Origin: Rhizobium altiplani
Lineage (GTDB): Bacteria; Pseudomonadota; Alphaproteobacteria; Rhizobiales; Rhizobiaceae
DNA: 64,000 nt
NCBI RefSeq assembly: GCF_001542405.1
Contig: NZ_LNCD01000082.1
Location: forward strand, 1 to 64,000
Direction of reading: 5' to 3'
The notes under the pieces are model-generated. The model made no database searches, had not been told where the DNA came from, and saw only the letters and a list, made by a program, of their open reading frames with translations. This document shows, in pieces, positions 44,225-53,501 of this stretch (position 1 is the first letter of the stretch; each line of letters opens with the position of its first letter). A program made the position numbers and the translations under genes.

Positions 44225-44671
44225 CTACAGCGGCTTGCGATATTGGATGAAACCGGATCGTTCGGCGATCCTGTCGTAGAGTCTTCGGGCGGTGGCGTTT
44301 GTTTCATGCGTCATCCAGTAGAGCCGGCCAGCCCCATTCGCGCGGGCAAGATCCGCCACGGCATCGATGAGAGCCGCACCTGTGCCGAGACCGCGCTGCG
44401 TGTCGTCGACATAGAGGTCCTGAAGATAGCAGGTGTATTTCGGCAGCCAGGTCGAACGGTGGAAAATCGCATGAACGATACCGACAAGGCGGCCGCTGTC
44501 GTCGAAGGCGCCAAGCGCGTGCATGTCTTCGCCTGGATCCTGAAATCGGCTCCAGGTCAGGTTCGTCGTCTCGGGCGGGATAACAACCTCGTAGAAACGC
44601 TGGTAGCCGGCCCACAGAGGCTCCCAGGCGACCCGGTCGGATGGTTGCAGCGGACGGATTGTTATGGTCAT
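44225..44671 (-). CDS. GNAT family N-acetyltransferase
   Basis: A 148-residue acetyltransferase of the GNAT fold. The acetyl-CoA loop is in LYVDDTQRGLGTGAALIDAV (motif A), preceded by the beta-strand YTCYLQDL, and motif B is in YWMTHETNATARRLYDRIAE. The substrate is unknown, and small amines or amino acids are typical. The ATG at 44671 is the natural start (MTITIRPLQPSD). It lies downstream of icd on the same strand, but the icd terminator hairpin separates them. Confidence 0.88.
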   Translation of the reverse strand: MTITIRPLQPSDRVAWEPLWAGYQRFYEVVIPPETTNLTWSRFQDPGEDMHALGAFDDSGRLVGIVHAIFHRSTWLPKYTCYLQDLYVDDTQRGLGTGAALIDAVADLARANGAGRLYWMTHETNATARRLYDRIAERSGFIQYRKPL

Positions 44672-44696
44672 CCTCTTGTTCCCTTTGCTTGTCCTT

Positions 44697-44727
44697 GAAA
44701 CGAAAACGGCGGGGAAATCCCCGCCGT
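44697..44727 (-). terminator. Rho-independent terminator after icd (minus strand)
   Basis: ACGGCGGGGA (44706-44715) pairs with TCCCCGCCGT (44718-44727). On the minus strand the hairpin is followed by TTTTCGTTTC. It lies between icd and the GNAT gene. Confidence 0.85.
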
Positions 44728-44749
44728 CCATTCGGATATTGGTCTTGGC

Positions 44750-45961
44750 TTAGGCCATCGCCTTCTGCAGGTTCTGATCGATCTTGTCGAGGAAGGCAGT
44801 CGTGGAGAGCCACGGCTGATCCGGACCGATGAGCAGCGCCAGGTCCTTGGTCATGAAGCCGGCTTCGACGGTGTCGACGCAAACCTTTTCGAGCGTCGCT
44901 GCGAACTTTGCGAGTTCCGCATTGTCGTCGAGCTTGGCACGATGGGCGAGGCCGCGGGTCCAGGCGAAGATCGAGGCGATTGAGTTCGTCGAGGTTTCCT
45001 GGCCCTTCTGGTGCTGGCGGTAGTGGCGGGTAACCGTGCCGTGTGCGGCTTCGGCTTCGACCGTCTTGCCATCCGGCGTAAGCAGAACGGAGGTCATCAG
45101 GCCGAGCGAACCGAAGCCCTGGGCAACCGTGTCCGACTGGACGTCGCCGTCGTAGTTCTTGCATGCCCAGACATAGCCGCCGGACCACTTCAGCGCCGAA
45201 GCGACCATGTCGTCGATCAGGCGGTGCTCGTAGGTGATGCCGATTTCCTTGAACTGGTCCTTGAACTCGGTCTCGTAGACTTCCTCGAAGATGTCCTTGA
45301 AGCGGCCGTCATAGGCCTTGAGGATGGTGTTCTTGGTCGACAGGTAGACCGGCCACTTGCGCATCAGGCCGTACATCATCGAAGCGCGGGCGAATTCGCG
45401 GATCGACTCGTCGAGGTTGTACATGGCCATGGCAACGCCGGCGCCGGGGGCGTCGAAGACTTCCTTTTCGATGACCTGCCCGTCTTCTCCGACGAACTTG
45501 ATGGTCAGCTTGCCCTTGCCCGGGAATTTGAAGTCGGTCGCGCGGTATTGGTCACCGAAGGCATGACGGCCAACGACGATCGGCTGCGTCCAGCCGGGAA
45601 CCAGGCGCGGAACGTTCTTGCAGATGATCGGCTCGCGGAAGATGACGCCGCCGAGGATGTTGCGGATCGTGCCGTTCGGGCTCTTCCACATCTGCTTGAG
45701 GTTGAATTCCTTGACGCGTGCCTCATCTGGCGTGATTGTCGCGCACTTGATGCCGACACCGTGCTTCTTGATGGCGTTGGCGGCGTCGATCGTCACCTGG
45801 TCATTTGTGGCGTCGCGGTTTTCAACGGAAAGATCGAAGTAATCGATCTCGAGGTCGAGATACGGATGGATCAGCTTATCCTTGATGAGCTGCCAAATGA
45901 TGCGAGTCATTTCATCGCCGTCGAGATCGGCGACGGGATTGGCGACCTTGATCTTCTTCAT
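44750..45961 (-). CDS. icd: NADP-dependent isocitrate dehydrogenase Icd
   Basis: It converts isocitrate to 2-oxoglutarate and CO2 with NADP in the citric acid cycle. The 403-residue protein is of the homodimeric type seen in rhizobia and eukaryotes. Recognisable parts are VADLDGDEMTRIIWQLIK, the substrate region KSPNGTIRNILGG, the catalytic-base region around YEHRLIDDMVASALKW, and the cofactor region EAAHGTVTRHYRQHQKGQET. The ATG at 45961 fits the family start. Ahead of it is a region with a possible CTATAG element, but no clean promoter pair. It is transcribed alone. Confidence 0.97.
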   Translation of the reverse strand: MKKIKVANPVADLDGDEMTRIIWQLIKDKLIHPYLDLEIDYFDLSVENRDATNDQVTIDAANAIKKHGVGIKCATITPDEARVKEFNLKQMWKSPNGTIRNILGGVIFREPIICKNVPRLVPGWTQPIVVGRHAFGDQYRATDFKFPGKGKLTIKFVGEDGQVIEKEVFDAPGAGVAMAMYNLDESIREFARASMMYGLMRKWPVYLSTKNTILKAYDGRFKDIFEEVYETEFKDQFKEIGITYEHRLIDDMVASALKWSGGYVWACKNYDGDVQSDTVAQGFGSLGLMTSVLLTPDGKTVEAEAAHGTVTRHYRQHQKGQETSTNSIASIFAWTRGLAHRAKLDDNAELAKFAATLEKVCVDTVEAGFMTKDLALLIGPDQPWLSTTAFLDKIDQNLQKAMA

Positions 45962-46148
45962 GTATCTGCCTCGTTAAGCTTGGAAGGGACCGACGTCCCG
46001 GGTGGGTGATATAAAAATCCCGAGCGCTATAGCATTGTGGACCGGGAGTGCAAAGCCGGAAGCAGGATGCGGCGGCGTTTTTGCGGCCATTGCCAAGCGG
46101 AGGAAAATGGCTAGTCTCCGGCGCAAAACCATTGCCCGGATATTCGCC

Positions 46149-46679
46149 ATGAAGAAGATTCCCCTTGTCCTCGCGATCCTGCTCGGTTCGACCTCGCCGA
46201 TGCTTGCCGCCGACGTTACCGCGCCTGTGAAGGAGATCATGGATGCGACGATCAAGAACTGGTCGGGCGCAGATAGCGACTGGATCGACATCTTTGATCC
46301 GGGCAAGCTATCGCGGCTTTACAGCAAGGATTTCGTGACGAAATACCAGGCAGCGATCCAGAACCCGGCTGCTGACGAAGATGGTGTCTCGCCCTTCGAC
46401 TACGATGTGATCGTGAATGGTGAGGATGCGTGTCCACTCGAAGATTTGACCTATGAGCCGAAGCCGACCGCCGGTGGCGCGACGGAGGTCGTCGTCACCT
46501 TCAAGAAGGCAACCTGCATGGACGACGGATCGGACAAGCAGGCGGTGACGACCGTTCGATTCGAGATGCTTGAAGAAGCCGGCAAGCCTGTTATCGACGA
46601 CATCGTCACCGAGGGCGATCCCGGGCAACCGGCGAACTCGCTCAAGAATACGATGGTGCAGATCGCCAAAGGTCAGTGA
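46149..46679 (+). CDS. Exported protein, DUF3828-like
   Basis: A 176-residue protein with a signal peptide (MKKIPLVLAILLGSTSPMLA, cut after MLA). The mature part has the pattern IFDPGKLSRLYSKDFVTKYQ and two Cys (CPLEDL and TCMDDG) that could form a disulfide. The later stretch VRFEMLEEAGKPVIDDIV resembles the DUF3828/nuclear-transport-factor-like fold. Function is unknown, and it is likely periplasmic. The ATG at 46149 is chosen because it gives the signal peptide. The frame open from 46002 would place charged sequence before it. Confidence 0.7.
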   Translation: MKKIPLVLAILLGSTSPMLAADVTAPVKEIMDATIKNWSGADSDWIDIFDPGKLSRLYSKDFVTKYQAAIQNPAADEDGVSPFDYDVIVNGEDACPLEDLTYEPKPTAGGATEVVVTFKKATCMDDGSDKQAVTTVRFEMLEEAGKPVIDDIVTEGDPGQPANSLKNTMVQIAKGQ

Positions 46680-46809
46680 AGCGCGGACTGCATTTTTCCA
46701 ACGAAGCCTGTGTGCTACGTTTTCGTTGTTGAAGGGCGGTCGCTTCGGGTGATGGGGCCGTCCTCGGTGTGTCGAGAAATTCCCTCGGCCATTGGCTGTC
46801 GGGGGCTGA

Positions 46810-48792
46810 ATGAGAGGCCAGGGCTGCTTGCTTTCCGGTTTTGATTTCCGCGACTGGCTTCTCGCCAACGACCCGGCGCTCTCGCGCTTGCGAATGGCGT
46901 CGCGCGTGACGCTGACAATGGCGCTCTCGTTCGGGGTGCTATTGGCAATCGACAGGCTGCTGCTTCCGCTTCCGACCGCTGCATATGGGTTGGGGCTTGT
47001 CCTGTCGATCGAGGGTGGCGTCGCGGTAAAGGACAAGGGGAGCGCACCGCAACTCGTGACACGCTTGCTCGGCTGTGCCGCAAGTGTCTGTGTCGTCGGC
47101 CTTGCCGCGGCCCTGGAATCAAATCGCATCGTTTCGGATGTGGCCTTTCTCATCATCATCTTTCTTGCTGCTGCCGGGCGAGTGTTCGGGCCACGCGGAC
47201 ACGCAATCGGCATGTTCGCCTTCACCTCCTATTTCATGGGTGCCTATTTCCGCCCCCCGCTTGGTGAGCTTCCGTTGATTGCGATGGGGCCCATCGTTCC
47301 GGCATTGATCGGGCATGTCGTGCGCTCTCTTGTCCTCCCCGATGATTGGCGCCCGGATCTCTTGCGCTCACTCGAAAGTGTGCGCGGCCGCATCAACCAG
47401 ATCCTGTTCAAGATCGCGACGCTCGCCTCCGTTGGGCGAATGACGGCGAGGGATGCGCACAAATTAGAGCAGTTGGAAAACCGCCTGAAGGAAGTCGTTC
47501 TGATGGCCGAGGGGTTCATTCCGCGGCCGCCGTCCGGCGTGTTTGATGGTACCGAGCCTGCGGCAATCCTGGCGATCCGACTGTTCGACGTCCACCTTGC
47601 CGCGGAGAGTGCGATTGTGCTGAGCTCGCAGAGCTTGCCGCCGTTCGCTCTCGTTCATGCCGTCATCGAGGGCGATCCCGTTCTGGTGGAGGCGAAGAAA
47701 TCGGATGATCTGCAGGCCAAGACGGCTCGATCCTTGATCCGGCTGGGAGAGGCGCGAGCGCTCCTCTCGGAAACGATCGAGAAGGGCTATTCGACAGGAT
47801 TTGCCGAAGTCGGGGCCGTAACCGAAGCGACTGCTGCTCCCGCGAAGATCGACTTCTCGCTGGCCAATCCCCTGATCCGCGCGGCCCTGCAGATTACGCT
47901 GGCATCGGCAATCGCAATGACCCTCGGGCTGATGCTGTCACGCGAACGTTGGTTCTGGGCGGTGCTTGCATCCTTCCTGGTGTTCACCAACACGAATTCG
48001 CGTGGTGATACGGCGATGAAGGCCCTGCAACGCTCGCTTGGGACGCTGTTCGGGATTGCGATGGGCTTGTTTCTCGCAACAGCTCTGACGGGGCATATGG
48101 CGGTTGCCCTAGTAATCACCACGATTGCCATCTTTCTGGCCTTCTATTTTCTTCAGACATCCTACGCGACAATGACCTTCTTCGTATCGATTGCGCTTTG
48201 CCTAGTCTATGGCATGACGGGATCGCTGACAGTCGACCTGCTGTTGCTGCGCGTCGAAGAAACAATGCTTGGGGCTGCAGCGGGCACGTTCATTGCCTTC
48301 GTCGTTTTTCCTGCGCGAACGCGCAGCGCGCTCAATACGGCGCTGGCGACGTGGTTTTCGGCATTGGAAGAGCTGCTTTCTGCCGCAGCGGCGGGCGAAG
48401 CAACGAACGCGCTGATCGCTCTTTCGCAGAAGCTCGATGCGGCTTACCGGGACATAGCTGCAGCTGCCCGCCCACTCGGTTCGACCTGGTCGGTTGTCAC
48501 CAGGCCGGGACACATACGGCAGACGCTCGCGATCTTTCTTGCGGCGACCTATTGGGCGCGAATCCTGGCGAAGGATTTCGACAGGAGCGCGTGTGACAAC
48601 GATGGCATGAAACTGATCGATGCTGAACGTGAGCGTGCGACGCTTCTCGCAAAGCGCCAGTCTGACTGCTTCTTCGTCGACCAAAAGGCCAGCAGTGCAC
48701 CGGAACGGCATTTGCCGCTGTCGCATGCGGGTGCGCGCCTTGGGGTCGAGATGATCGGCTCGACGCTCGATCGCCTCTACCCGAATGGTTGA
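46810..48792 (+). CDS. FUSC-family membrane protein (aromatic-acid efflux type)
   Basis: A 660-residue membrane protein with the double arrangement of the FUSC/YccS group. A first block of membrane segments spans about residues 30-170. A soluble middle part follows (about 175-340), then a second membrane block (about 350-510; LASAIAMTLGLMLSRERWFW) and a soluble tail. The family exports aromatic acids such as fusaric acid or p-hydroxybenzoate, or acts in envelope maintenance. No membrane fusion protein or outer-membrane channel gene is next to it. The ATG at 46810 starts the frame. The trmJ start follows about 60 bases after its stop. Confidence 0.83.
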   Translation: MRGQGCLLSGFDFRDWLLANDPALSRLRMASRVTLTMALSFGVLLAIDRLLLPLPTAAYGLGLVLSIEGGVAVKDKGSAPQLVTRLLGCAASVCVVGLAAALESNRIVSDVAFLIIIFLAAAGRVFGPRGHAIGMFAFTSYFMGAYFRPPLGELPLIAMGPIVPALIGHVVRSLVLPDDWRPDLLRSLESVRGRINQILFKIATLASVGRMTARDAHKLEQLENRLKEVVLMAEGFIPRPPSGVFDGTEPAAILAIRLFDVHLAAESAIVLSSQSLPPFALVHAVIEGDPVLVEAKKSDDLQAKTARSLIRLGEARALLSETIEKGYSTGFAEVGAVTEATAAPAKIDFSLANPLIRAALQITLASAIAMTLGLMLSRERWFWAVLASFLVFTNTNSRGDTAMKALQRSLGTLFGIAMGLFLATALTGHMAVALVITTIAIFLAFYFLQTSYATMTFFVSIALCLVYGMTGSLTVDLLLLRVEETMLGAAAGTFIAFVVFPARTRSALNTALATWFSALEELLSAAAAGEATNALIALSQKLDAAYRDIAAAARPLGSTWSVVTRPGHIRQTLAIFLAATYWARILAKDFDRSACDNDGMKLIDAERERATLLAKRQSDCFFVDQKASSAPERHLPLSHAGARLGVEMIGSTLDRLYPNG

Positions 48793-48849
48793 CCCTTGCC
48801 GTTTCGGCCCGGCTTGGCTATTCCGCCCGTAGCAAAAGGATCCAGCGTC

Positions 48850-49680
48850 ATGGCAGGCACGAACAGCGAGCGGCAACTTCTTACGGAAGGTCCGGTAATC
48901 ATTCTCGTCGAACCCCAAATGGGGGAGAACATTGGGATGGTCGCGCGGGCCATGGCGAATTTCGGTCTCTCGGTACTGAGGCTCGTCAATCCGCGTGACG
49001 GTTGGCCGAACGAGAAGGCACAGGCCGCCGCCTCGAAGGCCGACCACGTCATCGAGGGCACCAAGGTCTACGACACACTCGAGCAAGCTATCGCCGACCT
49101 GAACTTCGTTTACGCAACGACAGCGCGTGAGCGCGATGGCTTCAAGCCCGTACGGTCGCCCGTCGTGGCGGCGCAAACGCTGCGCGCCAAATTCCAGGCA
49201 GGCGAGGGCAGCGGCATCCTGTTCGGCCGCGAGCGCTGGGGACTCACGAACGAGGAGGTTGCGCTGGCCGACGAGATCGTCACCTTCCCGGTCAATCCTG
49301 CCTTTGCGTCGCTCAACATCGCCCAGGCGGTATTGCTGATGTCCTACGAGTGGATGAAGTCGGGCATGGAGGATGTCGGATCCGTTCCCTTCCAGGCGAT
49401 GTCGCAGACGCAATCCACGAAGGAACAATTGTTCGGTCTCTACGACCAGTTGGAAGAAGCGCTGGATGCACGCAATTATTTCCATCCACCCGCGAAAAAG
49501 CCGAAAATGGTAGACAACCTCAGGGCAGTCCTTTCCCGTCGCGCGTTCACGGAGCAGGAAATCAGCGTGTTGCGCGGCGTAATCTCCTCCCTCGACCGCT
49601 TCTCGCGGAAATATCCGCGCGGGAGGCGGCCGCCCGTCGACGTCAAGGAACAGTCGGAAGATGACAGCAGCGCTGAATGA
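48850..49680 (+). CDS. trmJ: RNA methyltransferase TrmJ-like (SpoU/SPOUT)
   Basis: A 276-residue SPOUT methyltransferase that likely makes 2'-O-methylation at position 32 of tRNAs. Motifs are VEPQMGENIGMVARAMANFG (motif 1), ILFGRERWGLTNEEVALADE (motif 2) and NPAFASLNIAQAVLLMSYEW (motif 3, knot). The C-terminal extension (about 200-276) is helical, as in TrmJ. The ATG at 48850 begins the conserved domain properly. Its last 20 bases overlap the start of murI in another frame, so the two genes are translationally coupled. Confidence 0.9.
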   Translation: MAGTNSERQLLTEGPVIILVEPQMGENIGMVARAMANFGLSVLRLVNPRDGWPNEKAQAAASKADHVIEGTKVYDTLEQAIADLNFVYATTARERDGFKPVRSPVVAAQTLRAKFQAGEGSGILFGRERWGLTNEEVALADEIVTFPVNPAFASLNIAQAVLLMSYEWMKSGMEDVGSVPFQAMSQTQSTKEQLFGLYDQLEEALDARNYFHPPAKKPKMVDNLRAVLSRRAFTEQEISVLRGVISSLDRFSRKYPRGRRPPVDVKEQSEDDSSAE

Positions 49681-50461
49681 GCTGAAACCGGTTCTGGTCT
49701 TCGATTCCGGTATCGGAGGGCTGACCGTATTGCGGGAGGCGCGCGTGCTGATGCCCGAGCGCGGCTTCATCTACATTGCTGACGATGCCGGCTTTCCCTA
49801 TGGCGGCTGGGAAGAGCAAGCACTGAAGGAACGGATCATTGGTCTTTTCGCCAAGCTGCTTGACGAGCATGATCCCGAAGTCTGCATCATCGCCTGCAAC
49901 ACGGCCTTTACGCTTGTTGGCGCCGATCTGCGTGCGGCGTTTCCGCAGATGACCTTCGTCGGCACGGTACCGGCGATCAAGCCGGCCGCCGAGCGGACAC
50001 GCTCGGGGCTTGTCTCCGTGTTGGCAACGCCGGGTACGGTCAAGCGGGCCTATACGCGCGACCTGATCCAGTCCTTCGCGCAGCAGTGCCATGTGCGTCT
50101 GGTCGGGTCCGAAAATCTGGCCCGAATGGCCGAGGCCTATATCCGCGGTGATGTGGTGTCGGATGAGGCTGTTCTTTCCGAGATAGATCAATGCTTCGTG
50201 GAGAAAGACGGATCGAAGACCGATATCGTCGTGCTCGCCTGCACGCACTATCCCTTCATGGCGAACGTCTTCCGTCGACTTGCGCCCTGGCCGGTAGATT
50301 GGCTCGATCCCGCTGAGGCAATTGCCCGGCGTGCCCGCAGCCTCGTGCCGCATGTCGCCGATGCCGTGCATCCCGATAATTTCGACTTTGCGGTCTTCAC
50401 CTCAGGCAATCCCGATTTTGCGACGAGGCGGCTGATGCAGGGTTTTGGTCTCAAGGCTTGA
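49661..50461 (+). CDS. murI: Glutamate racemase MurI
   Basis: It converts L-glutamate to D-glutamate for peptidoglycan. The 266-residue protein has the two catalytic cysteines in ACNTAFT (about residue 79) and ACTHYPF (about 193), and the N-terminal VFDSGIGGLTVLREA. All are in the usual order, so it should be active. The ATG at 49661 lies inside the end of trmJ (20-base overlap). Confidence 0.95.
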   Translation: MTAALNELKPVLVFDSGIGGLTVLREARVLMPERGFIYIADDAGFPYGGWEEQALKERIIGLFAKLLDEHDPEVCIIACNTAFTLVGADLRAAFPQMTFVGTVPAIKPAAERTRSGLVSVLATPGTVKRAYTRDLIQSFAQQCHVRLVGSENLARMAEAYIRGDVVSDEAVLSEIDQCFVEKDGSKTDIVVLACTHYPFMANVFRRLAPWPVDWLDPAEAIARRARSLVPHVADAVHPDNFDFAVFTSGNPDFATRRLMQGFGLKA

Positions 50462-50602
50462 TGGGCTGCTTGCAGGGCTGACCGGCTGGTCAGGCGGTTC
50501 CCGCGCAATCGCGTCGAACGTTGATGCGATAGGGGCTTTCGCAAGACCTGATGACTGCGCAAACTGAGGGTTGTGATTCGCATCGATCCCGCCAGGCTCC
50601 GC

Positions 50603-51730
50603 ATGTCTTTCCAAAAACTTGTTATGGCTATCTTCTTCCTGCAACCGATTGCATTTGGCAGCTGGTTGCCGCGCATTCCCGAAATCCAGGCTCGTCTGGG
50701 GCTCGGTCCTGCTGATCTTGCGTTGGCGCTGCTCGGCATGCCGGTCGGCATCCTCACGACGCTGCCTGTCGCCGGACGTGTGGTGTCGCGCATCGGCGGT
50801 GAAACCACCGTCATCGCAGGATTTGTAGTTTTCTCGGTGATTGTCTGCCTTCCGGCCTTCTCCCGGACGCCGGTTGAATTGTTCATCGCGCTTGCCCTCC
50901 TTGGCGTTGCCATGTCGACGCTGGAGCTTGGGTTGAATGTCGAAGCCGATCGTGCTGAGAAGGATACCGGCTCTGTAATTATGAACCGGTGCCATGGCTT
51001 CTGGAGCCTAGGCATCATGGCCGGCAGCCTGCTTGGTTCGGGAATGGTGGCGATTGCCGTGCCGGCCGAATGGGCGATCATGGCGGCAGCCTTCGTCGTT
51101 TTGCCGTTTGCCATAGTGGCAAGTCTCCGCCTGCCGCCCGATCGCGAAGCTGGCGCGGCTCCGCCGCATATGCCGTTCAAGCTGCCAAGCAGCGCGCTTC
51201 TCGGCATCTGCGCCTTCGTCTTCGGGATTACGATGACCGAAGGAGCGATCGCCGACTGGTCTGCCGTCTATCTCAAGGACGTTTTCCAGACCGACGGCAT
51301 GATGACCGGTATCGGATATACGATTTTCGCCATGATGGTGGCGGCGGGCCGTTTCAGCGGCGACCATCTGAAACAGCGCCTCGGGGCGATTTCACTGGCC
51401 CGGGGCTGCGGCGCGGCTTCGCTGGTGGGCATGCTCATGGTCGTCTTTGCCTGGCATAGCCTGGTGACGCTGGCGGGCTTTGCACTGGTTGGGATCGGTG
51501 TGTCGGTCGGCTTTCCGTTGGCTGTTACCGCGGCGGCAAGCCTCAGGGATCGACCGGCGGCCGCTAATGTCGCGATCCTATCCTTCATGGCACTGACCGG
51601 CTTTCTGATCGGACCGCCTCTGATCGGTTTTATCGCGGAGGTATCAGGGCTACGGGTCGGATTGGCGGTCTTGCTGGTACCTCTCGCGGTCAGCCTGGCC
51701 TTTACGCGAATGTTGAAGGCAAGTTTCTGA
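50603..51730 (+). CDS. MFS transporter, YbjJ-like
   Basis: A 375-residue membrane protein with about 12 hydrophobic segments. The opening PIAFGSWLPRIPEIQARLGL and the inner conserved ELGLNVEADRAEKDTGSVIM resemble the fucose-permease/YbjJ branch. A charged segment lies between the two halves (LPPDREAGAAPPH). The substrate cannot be told. The ATG at 50603 follows about ten codons of in-frame sequence from a GTG at 50573. Neither has a strong ribosome binding site, so the first ten residues are uncertain. It stands alone between murI and the ATPase gene. Confidence 0.82.
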   Translation: MSFQKLVMAIFFLQPIAFGSWLPRIPEIQARLGLGPADLALALLGMPVGILTTLPVAGRVVSRIGGETTVIAGFVVFSVIVCLPAFSRTPVELFIALALLGVAMSTLELGLNVEADRAEKDTGSVIMNRCHGFWSLGIMAGSLLGSGMVAIAVPAEWAIMAAAFVVLPFAIVASLRLPPDREAGAAPPHMPFKLPSSALLGICAFVFGITMTEGAIADWSAVYLKDVFQTDGMMTGIGYTIFAMMVAAGRFSGDHLKQRLGAISLARGCGAASLVGMLMVVFAWHSLVTLAGFALVGIGVSVGFPLAVTAAASLRDRPAAANVAILSFMALTGFLIGPPLIGFIAEVSGLRVGLAVLLVPLAVSLAFTRMLKASF

Positions 51731-51816
51731 CGTTTTTCTTCTGTGGGTTTGCGCGGGCGTGTTGCCAAAGACACGGCCAAACCTGCTAGGACGCCGTGTT
51801 TGATTGAAAGAGGAAT

Positions 51817-53337
51817 GTGACATTGCAGGTTGGTATCGATATGGGATCGGCGTCGGGAGGCAATCCGGCCACGCTCGATATCGAAGAGCTTCTGGCTACC
51901 CGTCTTCTGGTGCAGGGCAATTCCGGCTCCGGCAAGTCGCATCTGCTCCGCCGTCTGCTGGAGCAATCAGCGCAGTGGGTGCAGCAGGTCATCATTGATC
52001 CCGAAGGTGATTTCGTCACACTGTCGGACAAGTTCGGCCACGTCGTCGTCGACGGCGAGCGCACCGAGGCCGAATTGGCCGGTATTGCCAATCGTATCCG
52101 CCAGCATCGCGTCTCCTGCGTTCTGACCCTCGAGGGTCTCGATATCGAGCAGCAGATGCGCGCCGCAGCCGCTTTCCTCAACGGGATGTTCGATGCCGAC
52201 CGTGAATACTGGTATCCGGTTCTCGTCGTGGTCGACGAGGCGCAGATGTTTGCGCCTTCGGTCGGCGGCGACGTCTCGGAAGATGCCCGCAAGATGTCGC
52301 TTGGCGCCATGACGAACCTGATGTGCCGCGGCCGCAAGCGCGGTCTTGCCGGCGTGATCGCGACGCAGCGCCTGGCAAAGCTTGCCAAGAACGTGGCCGC
52401 GGAAGCCTCGAACTTTCTGATGGGGCGCACCTTCCTCGACATCGACATGGCGCGTGCTGCCGATCTGCTCGGGATGGATCGCAGGCAGGCGGAAATGTTC
52501 CGCGACCTGAAGCGTGGCAATTTCGTTGCGCTTGGGCCGGCCTTGTCCCGCCGCCCGCTGCCGATCCAGATCGGTAATGTCGAGACCTCGGCGCGTTCGT
52601 CGAGCCCCAAGCTCATGCCGCTGCCGGACGCACCGCAGGACGTCGAAGACCTGATCTTCACCCCGGATCCGGAAGAATTTCAGCGGCCGATCGTTCGGCG
52701 CGCCGCGCCCGCACCACGGCCGACCACCGATATTCTCGCGGAGTTGTCGCGATCGGCTCCTGCTGCTTCGGCTCCGGTTTCGGAGACGCGTGCGCCTCAG
52801 CCCGAGCTGTCGGTCGAGGAACGGGAGGAGCGGCTGACGGCGGTGCTCAACGAAATACTGGACGATCCGAGCTCCGGATTCCGAACAGATTCCGTGCTTT
52901 ACCAGGAGTTCCTGGTGCGACTTCGCATGCGCCGGGTTCCAGGTGCTCCGATGTCTTTGTCGGAGTTCCGACGCCGCGTGGCGATTTCGCGTTCCGGTGT
53001 AGGTGCGGCGACCGCAGAAACCGAGGCCTGGGGAATGGCGTTGTCGCTCTCTTCTGGCGTCACCGACGATCTTCAGGGTGTTTTCCTGATGTTGGCAAAA
53101 GCGGCAATTTGTGGCGAACCATGCCCCTCGGATGCACGGATTGCGCGCGCTTACGGCACCCACTCGGCCCGGCGTGCGAGACGTCTACTTGGCTACTTCG
53201 AGGAGCAGGGGACTGTGGTTGTGCACACGGACTTCTCGGGCAAGCGCATCGTCGCTTTCCCCGACATGAGTTGCCAGACGGCTCCGGGCGATGCCAATGC
53301 GCCTGATGTGGATGAGGTGCGCTCCGCAGCAGAATGA
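51817..53337 (+). CDS. HerA/DUF87-like ATPase
   Basis: A 506-residue protein. The N-terminal ATPase core (about 1-260) has Walker A QGNSGSGKSHLL and Walker B VLVVVDEAQMFAP. ATQRLAKLAKNVAAEASNFL and FLDIDMARAADLLG follow, typical of HerA/FtsK-type ATPases of bacteria. A Pro/Ala-rich linker (about 285-325) leads to a C-terminal part (about 330-506) that looks helical and may hold a winged helix. HerA usually works with the nuclease NurA, but no such gene is adjacent. The GTG at 51817 is preceded by AAAGAGGAAT. The function of this stand-alone form is not known to me. Confidence 0.82.
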   Translation: MTLQVGIDMGSASGGNPATLDIEELLATRLLVQGNSGSGKSHLLRRLLEQSAQWVQQVIIDPEGDFVTLSDKFGHVVVDGERTEAELAGIANRIRQHRVSCVLTLEGLDIEQQMRAAAAFLNGMFDADREYWYPVLVVVDEAQMFAPSVGGDVSEDARKMSLGAMTNLMCRGRKRGLAGVIATQRLAKLAKNVAAEASNFLMGRTFLDIDMARAADLLGMDRRQAEMFRDLKRGNFVALGPALSRRPLPIQIGNVETSARSSSPKLMPLPDAPQDVEDLIFTPDPEEFQRPIVRRAAPAPRPTTDILAELSRSAPAASAPVSETRAPQPELSVEEREERLTAVLNEILDDPSSGFRTDSVLYQEFLVRLRMRRVPGAPMSLSEFRRRVAISRSGVGAATAETEAWGMALSLSSGVTDDLQGVFLMLAKAAICGEPCPSDARIARAYGTHSARRARRLLGYFEEQGTVVVHTDFSGKRIVAFPDMSCQTAPGDANAPDVDEVRSAAE

Positions 53338-53397
53338 CGGCCGAATTGACGGCAAATAGCGCGCGGACAATGTGCCCGGTTTATACTCGATCTCTAA

Positions 53398-53425
53398 TGT
53401 CACACGAAGAAGTTGCTTTTGTCAC
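53398..53425 (+). promoter_or_regulatory. Possible PhoB binding site upstream of phoA
   Basis: TGTCAC occurs at 53398-53403 and again at 53420-53425, exactly 22 bases apart, that is two 11-base Pho-box steps. The middle unit is degenerate. PhoB sites are TGTCA direct repeats at 11-base spacing, and an alkaline phosphatase gene starts about 75 bases later, which fits phosphate-starvation control. Confidence 0.45.
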
Positions 53426-53501
53426 AAGAGCTTCATTCGGTTGGTGGATAAGGCGCGCGACCCGTGCGGTCGATGCGGATTATCAAAAGGAGATCTCGGT
53501 C

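Noticed and set aside
48202..49770. 522-residue minus-strand frame opposite the FUSC gene end and trmJ
   Set aside because: Antisense shadow over well-supported genes, rich in Arg and His, with no family signature.
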